From Sclerodactyla briareus (taxonomy: Eukaryota > Echinodermata > Holothuroidea > Dendrochirotida > Sclerodactylidae), in NCBI GenBank assembly GCA_026419785.1, contig JAODTK010005538.1, forward strand, positions 62,001 through 126,000: a stretch of DNA of 64,000 nt, in the 5' to 3' direction. The position numbers and the translations under genes were made by a program. Within the stretch, counting starts at the first letter, position 1. Each line of letters begins with the position of its first letter. This document shows, one piece after another, positions 10,805 to 21,333 of the stretch. Below the pieces are notes generated by a model that was given only the letters and a program-made list of their open reading frames with translations, was not told where the DNA came from and made no database searches.

Positions 10805-12319
10805 TGTCTTACAGAAATTTGAAAATTGCATCCGATCTTCTTGTGGCAGTGCTCGTTTGTATCTGAAGGATACTTTTTCAATCTTTCCTACCAGAGATCA
10901 TTACAGGACAAAACGGATGTAAACCTCTCTAAAATGAAGTGCCGACAGCTCTGCTTCATGTCAAATACTCCACTTTAAATGATCTCCTAATCTGTGTGGA
11001 CATGACCTTGAGCTCCGTCCAATCAGTGTGAGAAGGTTGAATCGTTAAAGATGATTGTTTCCATAGCGTTCCAAGCTTCAGGTTCCAAGTCACGGTCATC
11101 AAGAAATTCCAGAATTGTTTACACAGAATAAACCTGGATCGTTTTGCTAAGCCTATTGTAAAGAGAATTTTGTTGGAGCTTGTGATCCATATATTGTTTC
11201 TCATTACATTTGATGTTTGTTCTTGAAATTGTTTTGGACGCTCATCGTCTCGGTATAATTGTGTAATATTGGGTGTTCATCGGTGGTGGACATTTTGAGA
11301 TTGTGCAAATTTCAGTTTCACTCAAGTATCTCACACTGAACTGCTGCAAAATGCGAATACAGGTGAGCTGCTGTGCCGTTGGCACTCTTGTTGAAGGTAC
11401 ATGACAACCTATATCTGCTACCCCATTCGTACACCTACCACGGTGAGACAGGTCAACGCTATACAGAATCCCCCCACCGTGTGATTAGCTATTTTAGCTT
11501 CTCACACAAACTGTCTGAAACTAAATCAATAATAACCAAATGAACCATTGTGTAACAGTCCAACTGAAACCACTGTCACAGCAGTTCAATAACACATCAT
11601 AATAGTTCACTACATATTGAAATTTGTCCGGTTTGAGCACTGATCTTGGGTTCTCCCTCTAGTTTACACCATTCCTCGCGCCGCCAAGTTGCTTTTTGTC
11701 GTATATCCCCCCCCCCCCCCCCCCCCTCCCACAATTTTAAAATGCCACTGTTGGTGTAGACTAGAATGTGGAGTCTGCATTTTCAGGAGACGCTGAATAG
11801 CATGTGTGGTGTGATGTCGGGTTGTGATAGTGAATTTATTCCCCACGGAATCATGGATTAATCAAACTCAATGTGCAGTGAAATTTTGTGACCCAATACT
11901 AGTAACATTGATAGGATCCTGACTGGGATTTCACTAATATTAGCGCTCCCTTGTACACCTATGCCATGTTATTTATGGACTGCTAGAGGCGTACAAACAG
12001 GAAGGGATACGTCTTGTGACGGCTGTTGATATAGGAAATTGTAAGGTTCTCAAATATTCCGCTTCTGAAACGTACCAGGATTCAGGCTTCAGGCTTTGTG
12101 TAGGGTATCAAAAGTAAGCCTACTCGTAGGGCAGGGTAAGTATACTTTGCTAATTCCAGTCATGTTGGGGTCCCGATAATGGAATGAATTCATGAGTTTT
12201 TCCGCCGGTGTAAAGCGACTAAGGCCTGGATATTCTAGAGACTTTCATACAGTGTTTGGCGCTACAGCTTCCAGCGATCTGAATCCACTGGCGGCCGGGG
12301 CGCCCACGGGTTTTCTAGT
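10805..12319. other. Unassigned sequence with a 20-C run
   Basis: A poly-C run occupies 11707-11726. No gene, RNA or bounded repeat was recognised around it. Confidence 0.5.
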
Positions 12320-12334
12320 GGGGGGGGGGGGGGG
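12320..12334. repeat. Poly-G tract
   Basis: Fifteen G follow a CCACTGGCGG word at about 12288. This resembles the GGCGTA-plus-poly-G MITE ends seen elsewhere, but the match is poor. Confidence 0.6.
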
Positions 12335-12883
12335 CTAAAATTTCCCGATGGGCCTATATAAGGGGCTTCACGCTTAACATGAAGGTCTCGGGCTGTTGGA
12401 CCGGGGCCTGCCTGGTGTTGAACAATGGACAATTGGACATCCGTATCATGGGTTACAAATCTTCATCACTCGGCCTTCAGTCGAGGCGAGATGGATGCCA
12501 CACGGAGCTTGACATGAAGTGCTTATTTTGTCGGAAGGCCTACTTACTGTCGTATAGGACTCTCATAACGGGGGGGGGGGGGTTAAATAGGATGACGCAT
12601 TCCCCACCCCCCTTGGAGGATATCCTGATTATTACATCTAATAATCGAATTGCCATGGCTCCTCTTTTTCTCGCAGTCGGGAGCTCTGATTCGCAGACCG
12701 GTAGGGTATACTAGAACTGCCGTTTTGTGCTTTTTGCTCGGTTATAATCGTCGAAATATCGAGTATGATGTACGACGGCCGTGTGCCCGACTCGGAAACG
12801 AGTTGTGGTGCCGTCATTTAAACCAGAGGGGTATATCAACATCAGGGCTTGAATATCTTGTCTAAACTTTCTCTCGCACACAG

Positions 12884-13373
12884 ACACCTCTCCGCATCAG
12901 ACGCTCCAGTGAGTACCTATGTAACCAATTCACCTCTGTCCTCAAGGGCTGCTTCCTCATCCCAAAAGATGCCACGTGGATGACCAACTCGACCGTCTAC
13001 GCAAACAACCTGGCCCGGGCCTACTTCCTGGTCATCATGTTCGTGAATCTGGTCAGCTGCCTGTTCTGCTCAGACCACCGGCCATGCTACGTGGTCGAGT
13101 TCTTCATAGCACTCATCCCTGTCTGGGAGTCGATCTATGTCGACCAGCACATCGGGACCATACAGGGAGATCATCAAGGAAGCCGTTAAGAGTAGGCAGA
13201 CCGTAGATGATCTGCAGAGAGAGTTGGCTAGTTGCTTCGAGCGCGAGAGGGACCCTGTCATAAACCGAGGATTCGGCATCCCTCCGAGAGTAAATGTAAG
13301 TGTATGGCTATCTATCAGAAGCTCCAGGACGCCAAGTCCAGAGAGGAAGTACATATGCACCGGCTCAGCTAAG
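12884..13373 (+). CDS. Exon of an unnamed multi-pass membrane protein
   Basis: A CGCACACAG acceptor at 12883 opens an uninterrupted frame that starts TPLRIRRSSEYLCNQF and continues to about 13160. It contains two probable membrane helices, around AYFLVIMFVNLVSCLFC and CYVVEFFIALIPVWESIYV. After an apparent one-base insertion near 13162 the next frame gives REIIKEAVKSRQTVDDLQ and ELASCFERERD, a charged, likely helical cytosolic segment. GTAAGT at 13296 could be a donor. A further shift would carry the frame into KLQDAKSREEVHMHRL, which also looks coding and stops at about 13373. No family was recognised. High GC and sensible codon use over about 400 bp against an AT-richer background argue that this is a real exon. 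Confidence 0.5.
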
Positions 13374-13395
13374 TAACACCCACTTGCGATGTGCG

Positions 13396-13676
13396 TCTTC
13401 TCGTCCTGATGGCGGAGCTGTGATCATATTTGCGATCGTGACGCATGCCCTCCTTTGTGGAAAACGTTCACGGGGTTGCACGAACCGATGCGGGACGGTT
13501 TTACCTTGATAGCGTACGTGCTGCTATTGGTCGACTGCTTCTACAACACTATGGTGATGGTGTGCTATTACTCCCATAGCACTCCTCGCACCGTAGTGGA
13601 GAAAGACAGGTTCCGGCATAGGCACGAACTCGCAGAAAAAAATGGCGCGCTCTCCACACACAGCCACCGACAATGA
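13396..13676 (+). CDS. Downstream membrane-protein exon with stop codon
   Basis: One frame reads DGGAVIIFAIVTHALLCGK, a probable membrane helix. After a shift at the GGAAAACG run near 13460 the adjacent frame reads TFTGLHEPMRDGFTLIAYV and a second helix, LLLVDCFYNTMVMVCYY. It then runs into a basic tail with RFRHRHELAEKNG and stops at 13674-13676. The order helix, short loop, helix, basic tail is usual for the C terminus of a multi-pass protein, and it follows the preceding exon closely. Together the two pieces show at least four helices. The product is not identified. Confidence 0.42.
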
Positions 13677-14470
13677 ACTGCACAGGAGCACGGTCCATGC
13701 TGGAAGCATCGTGCATTCTGAAGATGTTAATTTGAAATTGACGAGTCAAAAGCCTGGTGGGATGATCATAGTTGACGGGGTTGCAGGTAGTGGGGTGTTC
13801 AATTGTTTTCTATTACCAGTGACTAGTGGCGGATATGGATGTCCAGAAATGCCAGGTCAAAGTATTCTTTTGTGAGTGTGTTATTATACGCTGTCTCTGT
13901 ACTGTCCTTCAGGAGGAGCTTATTCCCGTGTTAAGTGGCGACGGAATTGTTGCTAATCATTAAGAGGCTGTAGTTGGTGACAATGGTCGTAACACGTTCG
14001 TAGCAACCAATCAGTCCCTAAACATTTGATCAATGGGGAGAGTGAGCAAAGGCAAAACTTGTGGTCTTGTTCACCGGAGTTAATTTTTTATGGACCTCAT
14101 TGAAAACGGCAAATACATGTTGTAGGCCTATTACAGTGCGTGCCCTGAAGCAGATTAATCTGTTGCTCTTGATTCCTGTACAGACTTCATCAAAATGAAA
14201 CAAGATCTGGATGGTTGAAATACGTAAATGTTTAGGAGAATCTGATACCGACTGACGAAATTACCTGTATCTAACAAATTATGGAATGTGTTGTGTTGGG
14301 CGATTGCAATTCATATTTATTCGAGGGAGCTGGGTGTATGCTGCAGCTGAGAGAGTTTTTTTTTTTATATGTTCATATTGTATTTTATTTGATGACTCTC
14401 AGGGTTTTCGTGATATTTGTTGCAAATGAACAATATGTAATTTTATAAATAAACGCAATATTTATTTTAT
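13677..14470 (+). other. 3'UTR-like AT-rich stretch with AATAAA
   Basis: This non-coding stretch follows the stop at 13676, becomes AT-rich and holds a canonical AATAAA at 14448-14453 followed by a T-rich tract. It is a plausible 3'UTR and polyadenylation region for the membrane protein gene. This is inferred from position and motif only. Confidence 0.35.
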
Positions 14471-14558
14471 TTTTTCAACTCAATAATGGGTATAAGCATG
14501 ACAGTTTATTCACCCCTCTGTGGCTTGGGTGGTGTAAAAATACCGCAGGGTTCCTCGC

Positions 14559-15010
14559 CTCTCGCGAGAGACGACTAAAAGAAAGGATCTGAGTCCACTT
14601 GAAAGAGCTACGTCATCTGGAGGCAACTGGCGAAACATCGACGGCGACAGTGACGACACAACGCGAAATCGCCCCAGTTCCATTCGATATTGGTCACATG
14701 AGTCGATGGAATATTAGTTTTGACATACTGTGGGGACGGGTCTTCTTTGTGACGTCATGCGAACCGCACCGTCAGTTGTTGAACACGAGGTGTTGTGCGG
14801 AACGACAGTGCCTCCTTTACTATTGAAGATGTTGCCTCTTTAAACTCGGAAGGAAAGGAGGTTTTTCAAGAATAAACCCGTAAAGTTATGAGATTCAACT
14901 ACGTTTTTCCTGTTGTGTCATTTCAACTTATTACTCGAAATCCCCGCCCCACTGATTAGGAGCTTTAGATTTCACGGACGGTGACGTCAACGGCAACGTA
15001 TATGACGTAA
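14559..15010. promoter_or_regulatory. Cluster of TCTCGCGAGA and CRE-type palindromes
   Basis: The palindrome CTCTCGCGAGAG (14559-14570) contains TCTCGCGAGA, a known animal core-promoter word. TGACGTCA occurs at 14750-14757 and 14982-14989, and TGACGTAA at 15003-15010. Such a cluster within 450 bp is compatible with a CpG-type promoter, but no first exon was recognised beside it. Confidence 0.3.
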
Positions 15011-15506
15011 TGTTTTCACGTTGTAGACCACGTCGCCGTCTTGCAGTAATTTCTACGACGTGTCAATGTGCCAGTTGCGTGATGTAGATACGCGCGTTTT
15101 ACGATTGCGCCTTCGAGTATTAACCATAAAATTCCCGAATTACATTGTTTAGCCTGCTGAATGATGCCACGCGCTCGGTTCAAGTTCCACGTCCAGGGAC
15201 AACGTGGAAAGTGAGTGACCCACGTCGTAGATCGACGTAGTACAATAACTGATGTTATTGAACTACAAAAGATATTTAATGTGTTTACAAACATTGAATT
15301 GTTATCAGGATTTCTACGAAACCGTAATACCGATTTTGCTTTTGTTGGATTTTGTATGTGACGAAGGTTGTGAACACGATATGAGTAAATTTGTGGCCGG
15401 AAGTCCCCCAATAGTAGAGAATTTAGTCTTTTGATTCTGACCTGAAGTCGAGGGAAGCCATGTAGTCATGGACAGTGTGTGCATGTATGTAATTATGTGG
15501 GTGTGT

Positions 15507-15507
15507 G

Positions 15508-15551
<44 letters not shown>

Positions 15552-15592
15552 TTGCGTTGTATGTATGTATGTATGTATGTATGTATGTATGT
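15507..15592. repeat. (GTGC)n then (ATGT)n microsatellite
   Basis: A tetranucleotide GTGC run to about 15551 passes through a short junction into an ATGT run (15559-15592). It explains the His/Thr/Arg-rich ORF on the - strand. Confidence 0.95.
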
Positions 15593-15639
15593 GGAGCCTG
15601 GCTTGTTAAGAGCATAACTTGACCCCACTTGGATGGGTG

Positions 15640-16080
15640 AAGCTCATACTTGGTCTGTGAGTTCACCATAATGAGTACATGATCCCGATTGTTTTGATGT
15701 CAGGTCAAAGGGTCATCTGAGGTCCATCAGAGGTCAAAGTTGAAATCTTGTGAAGAGGATAAGTCAGAATGCTGATCTGATCAGGTTGAAATTTGACTAG
15801 ACTGAGGGTCATTTTGGGGGAGAGACTAAATTGTGATTTTTCATACCACTGTACCAATTTCGGCTGGGTAACACAATTACTCCGCTTGGTATGGGGGGTA
15901 TTAGAGTACATGGTCACTATGTTTTGAGGCAGGTCAGGGTCATCTGGCCTTCAGGAGTAGTCAAGGTTGATGTTCGTGCTTTCTGGGGTGAAAGTATCTA
16001 TAAGTGATCCCACAGATATTATAAGTCTGTAATCCACATTTTCTTGGAGTCAGGTCAATGGTAATCAGTAAGTAAAAGGT
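15640..16080 (+). repeat. Degenerate GGTCA-rich tandem repeat
   Basis: At least two units of about 220-240 bp share CAGGTCA.GGGTCATCTG, followed by an AGGTCAAAGTTGA-like word. It is related in style to the arrays at 8960-9660 and 10150-10800. Confidence 0.55.
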
Positions 16081-16084
16081 TATG

Positions 16085-16766
16085 AAGGCAGCGAAGGAAT
16101 CACTTCGCCTCTTGGCTATGGATTATGTCAGCTTGGTTCACCCAACTTTCGAGGCTGTTGAATACTTGCCCAACCTTACAATATTTGCCAACCTTTTCAA
16201 CAGGAACATGAAGTGATTAGATTTTCTACCACCAGATCTCGTACCGGCAGGACACGGTGGAAAAGGGAGGCGCGCCATATACGTACAGAAGGTAGATAAC
16301 GATTGCGAATCGGGCAATAACTTCGCCACCCTGCCTCCTCGAGAACTCTGACTTTAGACACGTGGTACTACCAGCCGTAACCAAGGGTGCGGCGGAGTGA
16401 GGTAGTTAAAACAGGAATCCAAGATCCGCATCAGTCCAACAATGAGCGTCCATGCCTCACTGGAATATAGCAAGACAGGAATGGAGACAAAGCACACAGG
16501 GTACTTGTCATTTGCACAACGCCCACCTACTGTCAAGTGACTCCATGGCTCGCACGAAAACAGCGCACATGACAAACAATGATGATGTAACAAAAACCAT
16601 TTAGTAACCTCCATGTCCGCACACAACACATGAACCGACATAGCATTGTCTCTAATACCAAAGGACTCGGTCTTGGTCTCAGTCCCATGGCACCTAGAGC
16701 CCCAACTAAAATCCCATGACTAAGTGCCTCATGAGCGTCAACCAGAGAATCCACAAACCCGACAAG
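16085..16766. other. Unassigned intergenic sequence
   Basis: Nothing could be assigned. ORFs here are short and overlapping. Confidence 0.45.
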
Positions 16767-16769
16767 TAA

Positions 16770-17168
16770 GGGTAGGATCCCATAGATGCGTATGCGGGTC
16801 CGGTACGCCTTTGAAAAATCGTTAATTCACGTGAACTGAGCCGGGGCTAGTGTCTGAATATGTCCTATTCAGTTTACAAAGATAGATGTTGATTCAACAG
16901 AGGCAAAAAATATATAGATAAACGGCAAACAACACTGATAGGCGAATAAGCACGGTACAATGCGGATACGGACGCGTATCACCGCCGATGAATTTTATGA
17001 AGTATCTTCCTTAAAAAGTCAAACAACGACAATATGAATGGGCTGCTGCATTTTTACAGTCTTTCCGCATAAACTTAGTGTTTTCTCTTCTGAAACAAAG
17101 GTTCGTTTCCGTAAATACGTGATTTCGCATCCAGCCGGAACGCAGACGCAATCTATGGAAACCCAGCC
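16770..17168 (+). mobile_element. TA/TWA MITE family, copy A
   Basis: The element is flanked by TAA (16767-16769) and TTA (17169-17171). The left end carries GGATCCCATAGATGCG and the right end ATCTATGGAAACCCAGCC, which are inverted relatives. The interior matches 25049-25435 in the same direction, including GTCTGAATATGTCCTAT near the left and GTTTTCTC.CCTGAAACAAA near the right. It matches 17318-17703 in the opposite direction. There is no coding capacity. The flanks suggest a Tc1/mariner (TA) or PIF/Harbinger (TWA) relative. Confidence 0.72.
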
Positions 17169-17254
17169 TTATGCACCCTAATCGCAGTAGGTCCTCATCC
17201 TGACATAACCAATTGTAATCCCGCAGTCAGTGCTATTTGCTGCCTCTTCATAAG

Positions 17255-17314
17255 GCTAATATGTGATTTTCACATCCATCTCGGACACGGATACGCAACA
17301 ATGGAATCCCAGCC
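17255..17314 (+). mobile_element. TA/TWA MITE family, truncated right end
   Basis: About 60 bp match the right end of copies A and C: ATGTGATTTTCACATCCATC and a terminal GGAATCCCAGCC. It abuts copy B, sharing the TAA at 17315-17317, so one member inserted beside or into another. Confidence 0.6.
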
Positions 17315-17317
17315 TAA

Positions 17318-17703
17318 GGCCGGGATTCCATAGATGCGTATGCGTTATCCGGGCGGGATGTCAGAATCACATATTTATGAAAACAGGACGTTTATTTCAG
17401 AAGAGAAAACACTATAAGTGTATACGGAAAAGACCATAAAAAGACAGCAGCCCATCATGTGTCGTTGCTGCTTTTTAAGGAAAGAAGATATTCATTCGCT
17501 GTGATACGCATGCGCATACGCGTTGGTACATGTGCCTTTTTCGCTATTTCAGCGTTGGTTTGCCTTCATTTATGATTTTTGTCTTCGTGGGACCAATATC
17601 TATCTTAGTAAACTAAATAGAACATATTCAAACACTTTCCCCCGCTCAGTTCACGTAAATTGACGATTTTTTACATACGCATACGCATCTATGAAATCCA
17701 GCC
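17318..17703 (-). mobile_element. TA/TWA MITE family, copy B (inverted)
   Basis: This 386-bp element runs from GGCCGGGATTCCATAGATG to CATCTATGAAATCCAGCC and has TAA on both sides. Relative to copies A and C its interior is reversed, with the GTTTTCTC words on the left and the CAGTTCACGTAAATTGACG word on the right. The pair A/B therefore forms a large inverted arrangement. Confidence 0.72.
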
Positions 17704-17709
17704 TAATCC

Positions 17710-19870
17710 AGTCCATGCACTTGTTGCGAAATTTTCGCCTTATCGAAGAAGTGTGAACCCCGCTTTATTGTAAAACCCTGCCCTCAAAATCGGGAACGGG
17801 AGGGAAAAGTCAGAGACGCCAACCTGCATGTTCACACCGCACTCTCGATTCCGGAATACCGAAAGGATACCAGGTGCACCAGACGGGTTGGCACACCATA
17901 GGATCCTCTGGTGGTGAGTTCGATTCGATATAAGCTACAGGAGATCCCCTTCCGAGTTCCTACATCCGCTCAGAGAAGACACGGAGAGATACGGATGCGA
18001 TACACAGATGCACACTTTTTGGGAGTGGAATCTGACTGTTTGGGAAGCTGATCTGCACGGCTGACGATGAATCCTGTGTGGGATGGTCCTAGCAGAGACC
18101 TCTTCAGATCGGAACAATAATCCCTTCTTGATTCCTTGCCAGAGGCTAATGGAATTTATGTAGTCACACGTGTTGTGTGTCTGTGCGTGCGTCCGTATGT
18201 GTGTGGGTTCGCGCGCGCAGGTGTATGTGTGTGACACTTCTTCGGAACACGATAACTGGAAGACGCATGGCAAGGTACGATTGGTCTCATACTCGGGTGG
18301 TAAATCGCTCGTAGTGTATAGATGATGCCTGTTGTTTCTAGTTGATGGTATATATAATATAAAATAATATCCATGAGTGAGCAGGGCTTTGTGCCCAAGC
18401 CTCCACATTTCTTTGAAATGAGTGGATGGAAGAACCAAGATCCAATTGGTGTTAAATCACCCATAGCAAGTTGATGAAATGAAGCCTATTGTTACTGGTG
18501 TCTGGTCTCATGAATATCCATGAGTTGGTGGGGCTCCGCTCCGAGCCAAAACCTCAAATATTTTTTTTCAATACCCGAGTGGAGTACACAAGGTCTGGTT
18601 AGTTTATACAAGGTGCTGGCATGTTGCGCTGCTGCGCTGAGCATACAATAGCCATTGTTTCCGTTGCCCTGCCTTGTCTGATTTAACGGCCACCCAGCGC
18701 TTTCTCTGCGTTAGCTAGAGGCAAACCGTAGGTGGTCAGAGACCGGCTTTCTTTAGTTCTCACAGTGGGTGCAACGCCCCTCACCCAGTTATTTGTTAAT
18801 GATTTCTTGTGGTGCGTGCATTATACATCGAACAATATTTCTATACAATAGTTGGGGTGAGCCAACATTTCAGCGTGAATATTCCACGGGACTATGCACG
18901 ACCGGAGGTTAATATAAGTGCAAGGGTGCAGTCCGAGTTTCTCGAAGAATTCTCTCGGTGGATGAACCGTGAACAGACTGGAGCACACTTTTCCCTTTAA
19001 ATCGTAAAGGTAATAGATAAATTAAAGGAATATGATATGAAAATTTGATTGTAACCAGGTGGGTGCGCAGATTCGAGTCAGGTAAGGGGCTGAGCCTCGG
19101 CAAAGCATTTACTGTGTTTTTTTTCAATATAGAAGCACATTTATCAAGTAGGATATACCTGATACGAACCCTCCTCCTCCTGATTTTATACCCCTGCTCT
19201 GTGCCATGGAGTCTGATTATGTCATCCACAGAGGTGAATTTGAATACTTTAGTATTTTGTCAGAAAAATGAAATGTTCGCAGGACACAGCGTGGGGACGA
19301 AATTGAAACCAATTTCTAGTTCTGTCGGAATTGTTCGTAACCCAAGGGTTGGGCTATTTCATAGTTGATGGGTACATGGCAAATGATGAGTAGATATAGG
19401 CTATTCCGTATTGCTTCTCGCGCTGATCTCTTCATTTATTTATTGAGTGAGCAGGGCTTACAAGCTGTTTACCGAAATGACAAGTCACAATTCACAGGAC
19501 GGTCCAGCATGCAACACAATTCCAAGCTCGGGAATCAGCCTGTACAAGTCCTGAAAGGTACCCAGCCCAGCAGGCCTCACTTCGGATGCATCAGCAAGAT
19601 CCCTGGCCATCAAGGCGACTGTTCAAGCTTGTCCGCAAAACACGTAACAGCATTCGGATTCTTACGTTGGCTCACATCAAACGTCTTAATTTGACGCTGA
19701 TACACATTCATGAAGCCTTGTATTGAGGAGATCCTCCACCCCACGATTGAATATTTTTTTAAAATATTTTTCATGGTTTTATACTTGCCGAGCAGAGGTG
19801 CAGACCTGGATACTAAACTATTGATAGCTGCGAATCCCTCACCAGATACTTGGAATAAGGCAATGCATCC
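17710..19870. other. Unassigned intergenic sequence
   Basis: The ORFs at 17935-18438 (-), 19045-19368 (+) and 19365-19694 (+) have no recognisable domain, and no bounded repeats were found. A GT-rich patch lies near 18165-18235. Confidence 0.45.
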
Positions 19871-19876
19871 TTGATG

Positions 19877-19894
19877 TGGGGGGGGGGGGGGGGA
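19877..19894. repeat. Poly-G tract
   Basis: About 18 consecutive G are followed by AGGATCCC. Confidence 0.85.
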
Positions 19895-20021
19895 GGATCC
19901 CACACGCAGACGGCAACTTGCAAATATGCCTACTCCTCGGTTTTGTTTGTGTCCCTGCTTCAAATCCTTTGTGCTGAGCGCCCAGCGGAGAGAAGGCCAA
20001 CAGGTACTATTTTTAGAGGCT

Positions 20022-20095
20022 TTGGTATGACTCGACGGAATCGAACCCTGGTCTCCTGGGTGAAGGCCGGACGCTCTACCAACTGCCCCACCGGT
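20022..20095 (-). tRNA. tRNA-like sequence (pseudogene or SINE head)
   Basis: On the - strand an A-box-like GGGCAGTTGGTAGAGCG (20072-20088) is followed at tRNA spacing by a perfect B-box core GGGTTCGATTCC (20037-20048). The anticodon arm between them is poor: the loop would read CCTTCAC with imperfect stem pairs, and the acceptor ends do not pair well. It is best read as a tRNA pseudogene or the head of a tRNA-derived SINE, not a functional tRNA. Confidence 0.45.
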
Positions 20096-20099
20096 GTAT

Positions 20100-21330
20100 G
20101 GATGTATCGCCTTGATTGATGACGGCTTCATTGGAGTACCAGATCCAGGGCATCACCCCGTAGATTGTTGAAACCATGAGCCAGCAAGTCTTGTTGCAGT
20201 AGTACCGCGAGGAGGTGGAATGACGCATCGGCACAACCAGTTACCAGTTGCCTACCACGCAGTCGGGGTCTTTTTCAGGACTAGGGTTCCCGAGGGCTTT
20301 GCACGGAACCCTCCTGAAGCTGACTTGATGCTGCTGCCCCCACCCTATATTGGTACTTTCTCATTTGCATTAAATTGGGCAGCTATACCCCCACACCGCG
20401 ATTCCAACCAATGCAAACTTAGATGCGTGACGTCAAAACTTCAGTTTTGCTAGGGGAGGCTCAGATTTTTGGAGGAGATCTCCCTAACTGGACAATGGGT
20501 AGAAAGGCCAGCAATGTCGACCAAATCGACCCCAATCGGGGGGGGGGGGGGGTACTGAACCCTCTGATATGATGCGGCCATCCATACCGTGTGCCCCTAT
20601 ACATTTGTTTACCCAGTGTTCGTGTCATTTTACATGGATGGATATCGTGCAGAGGGGCTTACTCACCGACTCGTACGGGTTTGCGGCTAGTTATAATAGA
20701 GCGTTACTCGACATGAACCGAATTACAATTCAGGGTTCAGGAAAAACATGCTTTCCGCGCAGTAGTAGGTAATGTTATGGGACAAGACAAATCCAATTTA
20801 CATTGTGAGCAAGAGATGACGAAATACTCACTAAATGCGTCGATTGTTCCTGTAGTTTCATACGGGAACTGTTGTTCTCGGTGGGAGGGGGGGGGGGGGG
20901 GTCGATCGATTCATGAAAAGCTCAATTTCCTGCTCGATTGTACACTAACTTGGCCTACGAACAAGTTGGCAAAACTACAATCGTGGAGAAATTATAGGAA
21001 ATGTGGGCGGGCAATATTCCCCGTGATAATGACGGGTCTCGTTATGGGGAAAGCCGGACATTATAATTATTACAGATATATGAGGCTGGTAGAACTAAGT
21101 CACGATAACTGCACAAGCGAATTAGGCCGGCCTAAAATTGACAAAAAACGTGGATCGTGTCCACGTGAAGATACCGAACATACTCATATTTGCTCAGAAC
21201 AGAGAAAGAAAACAGTTTCACAAATAGGCTGGATATATCGTAGAAGTATGGTTCACCAATGTAAAACATACGCGGACCGTCAAACATTCGCGGAGATGTC
21301 CAGTGGAGGTGCCGGCCTAAAACGATTAGA
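20100..21330. other. Unassigned sequence with poly-G tracts
   Basis: Poly-G runs lie at about 20539-20552 and 20887-20900. The 208-codon ORF at 20777-21403 reads through the second run as a glycine block, has no recognisable domain and runs into the repeat end at 21334. I do not consider it a gene. Confidence 0.45.
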
Positions 21331-21333
21331 TAA

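Noticed and set aside
15314-15628. 104-codon - strand ORF rich in His, Thr and Arg
   Set aside because: It is a translation of the (GTGC)n and (ATGT)n microsatellite.
17890-17935. tRNA-like GTTGGCAC...GAGTTCGATTCG
   Set aside because: The boxes are weak and too close together, and no stems form.
19610-20131. 173-codon - strand ORF
   Set aside because: Its first part is a reading of the tRNA-like sequence and the middle crosses a poly-G run. Nothing indicates a protein family.
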